Shown one piece after another: positions 5,385-6,452 of a stretch of 6,452 bases of DNA. Location of the stretch: assembly GCA_005883775.1 (NCBI GenBank), contig VBEU01000101.1, forward strand, positions 1 through 6,452, given 5' to 3'. Numbering within the stretch: position 1 is the stretch's first letter; the number at the start of each line of letters is the position of its first letter. The DNA comes from Chloroflexota bacterium. Its GTDB lineage: Bacteria; Chloroflexota; Limnocylindria; P2-11E. The notes beneath the pieces are model-generated. The model was not told the origin of the DNA and did no database searches. It saw only the letters and a list, made by a program, of their open reading frames with translations. The position numbers were made by a program, and so were the translations under genes.

Positions 5385-6452
5385 GTGAAGAAGGTACTCG
5401 TCGTTTTCCTGTTGATCGTCGCGGGAGTAGGGGCGTTCCTCTATTTCCCTCGCGGCGGAGCGACCACGTCCGCGTCGAACGCGGCGACGCTTGCGATCCT
5501 GAACACCGCGATCGAAGGCGCCCGCGCCGGATCCGCATTCGCCCCAGCGCTCGATGGCGAGGTCTACGCGACAGGAGATCTCGTTCGCGCGAACGTCGAC
5601 GGGCGCGCCGTCCTCACGTTCTTCGATGGCTCATCGCTCTCCGTCGATCCCGGATCGCAGGTGAAGGTCGTCGCGTTGAATCGCGTTTCCGCCGACGGCA
5701 TCCAGGTGACCATCGAGCAGTCGCTGGGGCGATCCTGGTCGTCGGTGCAGAAGCTCAAGACACCCGACTCCCGCTACGAGGTGCGTACGCCGAGCACGGT
5801 CGCCGTGGTCCGCGGCACCGGGTTCCTCACGTTCGTGCAGCAGCTCGCGTCCGGCGGAACGCAGACGACCTATCAGGTCGATGAGGGCACGCTGCTCGTG
5901 AGCGCGACGGCGGGCGGCACCGTCACGGTCGCGGCCGGCAGTCAGGTCACGATCGCTGAGGGCGCGGCGGCGCCTGCGAGCGCAACGCCGATCGCGCCGG
6001 CACCGCGGCTTGAGATCAACGGCTCGCCCGGACTCGGTTTCCTCGTTGTCGCTCCGACCGGTCAGTCGTGCGGGACCGCGGGCGCCAAGGCCGAGATCTT
6101 CGGCTGCGTGGTGAGCGGCGACAAGGTCATCGTCCGGGACCCCGCGGCCGGCCGGTGGGGCGTGTTTCTGACATCGCCTGGCGCCATAAAGACTTCCGCG
6201 TTCACCATCGACGGGTTCGTCGGCACCTCCTCCGTCGCAAGGCAGATCATGGAAGGGCCGCTCGTCGCGGGCCAGATGGTCCGGTCCGGGATCACGCTGA
6301 AGTCCGGCCCGCCCCTCACGCTCTCAGCCTTCGAGCCGTCAACGGTCGTCACGAGCGTGTGTGCCGCGACGGCGCCGGGTCGCGTCTTCGCATCGGGCCC
6401 GGTGGATGCCCGCGCCGACTCGGTCAAGACGTTCGCCCGCGACAACAAAGCG
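5385..6452 (+). CDS. FecR-domain envelope protein, 3' end outside window
   Basis: The frame runs 356 codons from GTG 5385 to the window edge with no stop. Residues 1-3 (VKK) are basic and 4-21 form one hydrophobic segment, a membrane anchor or uncleaved signal. Residues ~58-190 fit the FecR domain: GDLVRANVDGRAVLTFFDGS (64-83), then SVDPGSQVKVV (86-96), the G-R-S-W-x3-Q-K-L segment (115-124) and YEVRTPSTVAVVRGTGF (131-147), whose TPxxVAxVRGTxF pattern is the family hallmark. FecR domains are best known from anti-sigma/signal-transducing FecR, but many occur in other envelope proteins; the usual FecR N-terminal cytoplasmic anti-sigma segment is absent, since only three residues precede the membrane segment. 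An Ala/Pro linker (194-207) leads to a beta-rich part with C229, C241 and C326 and the pattern VRDPAAGRWGVFL (250-262), resembling Ig-like or pre-peptidase-type sandwiches (inference). An ORF in another frame at 5300-5884 is its Arg-rich shadow. Confidence 0.88.
   Translation, partial: MKKVLVVFLLIVAGVGAFLYFPRGGATTSASNAATLAILNTAIEGARAGSAFAPALDGEVYATGDLVRANVDGRAVLTFFDGSSLSVDPGSQVKVVALNRVSADGIQVTIEQSLGRSWSSVQKLKTPDSRYEVRTPSTVAVVRGTGFLTFVQQLASGGTQTTYQVDEGTLLVSATAGGTVTVAAGSQVTIAEGAAAPASATPIAPAPRLEINGSPGLGFLVVAPTGQSCGTAGAKAEIFGCVVSGDKVIVRDPAAGRWGVFLTSPGAIKTSAFTIDGFVGTSSVARQIMEGPLVAGQMVRSGITLKSGPPLTLSAFEPSTVVTSVCAATAPGRVFASGPVDARADSVKTFARDNKA

Noticed and set aside
5300..5884. 194-codon + strand frame overlapping the FecR-domain gene
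   Set aside because: It is very Arg-rich and without domain features, while the overlapping frame from GTG 5385 has a membrane anchor, a FecR domain and good codon usage.
1..6452. Defence island, mobile element, CRISPR array or tRNA
   Set aside because: No transposase, integrase, terminal or direct repeats, spaced repeats or cloverleaf sequence was seen. All genes share the same strand and codon style.

Overview
The window comes from a GC-rich bacterial chromosome with strong G/C preference at third codon positions and frequent GTG starts. Every supported gene is on the + strand. The order rpmA (L27) - rpmE (zinc-type L31) - DUF1385/YqhQ-like - prfA (RF1) is a housekeeping arrangement of the kind seen in Gram-positive and related 'terrabacterial' lineages. 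With the GC content, a Chloroflexota- or Actinobacteria-like organism is plausible, but no marker here settles the phylum.

Region 1 (1-2724) looks like one translation operon. It holds the 3' end of rpmA, rpmE after a 13-base gap, a DUF1385 membrane protein after 23 bases, prfA overlapping it by ATGA, and a small four-helix membrane protein 4 bases after prfA. prmC, which often follows prfA and encodes the methyltransferase for the RF1 GGQ glutamine, is absent from this position.

Region 2 (2774-5321) is accessory in character. It holds a DinB/YfiT-like four-helix protein with a probable metal-binding histidine set, a TPR-like regulator with a C-terminal helix-turn-helix, and a RimJ/RimL-type GNAT acetyltransferase. 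The regulator is split by an apparent -1 frameshift near 3465: residues 1-60 are in one frame and the remaining ~416 in another. A candidate ECF-sigma-type promoter (GGAAC-N17-CGTA) lies just before its GTG start, with spacing that would give a leaderless transcript.

Region 3 (5385-6452) is one open reading frame that runs off the window without a stop. It encodes an envelope-anchored protein with an N-terminal membrane segment, a FecR domain, and a cysteine-containing beta-rich extracytoplasmic region. No sigma factor or TonB receptor lies next to it within the window.

I found no mobile element, CRISPR array, tRNA or rRNA, and no convincing new multi-gene system. The points most worth a second look are the split regulator, the possible ECF promoter in front of it, the FecR protein of unknown output, and the small membrane protein where prmC might be expected.
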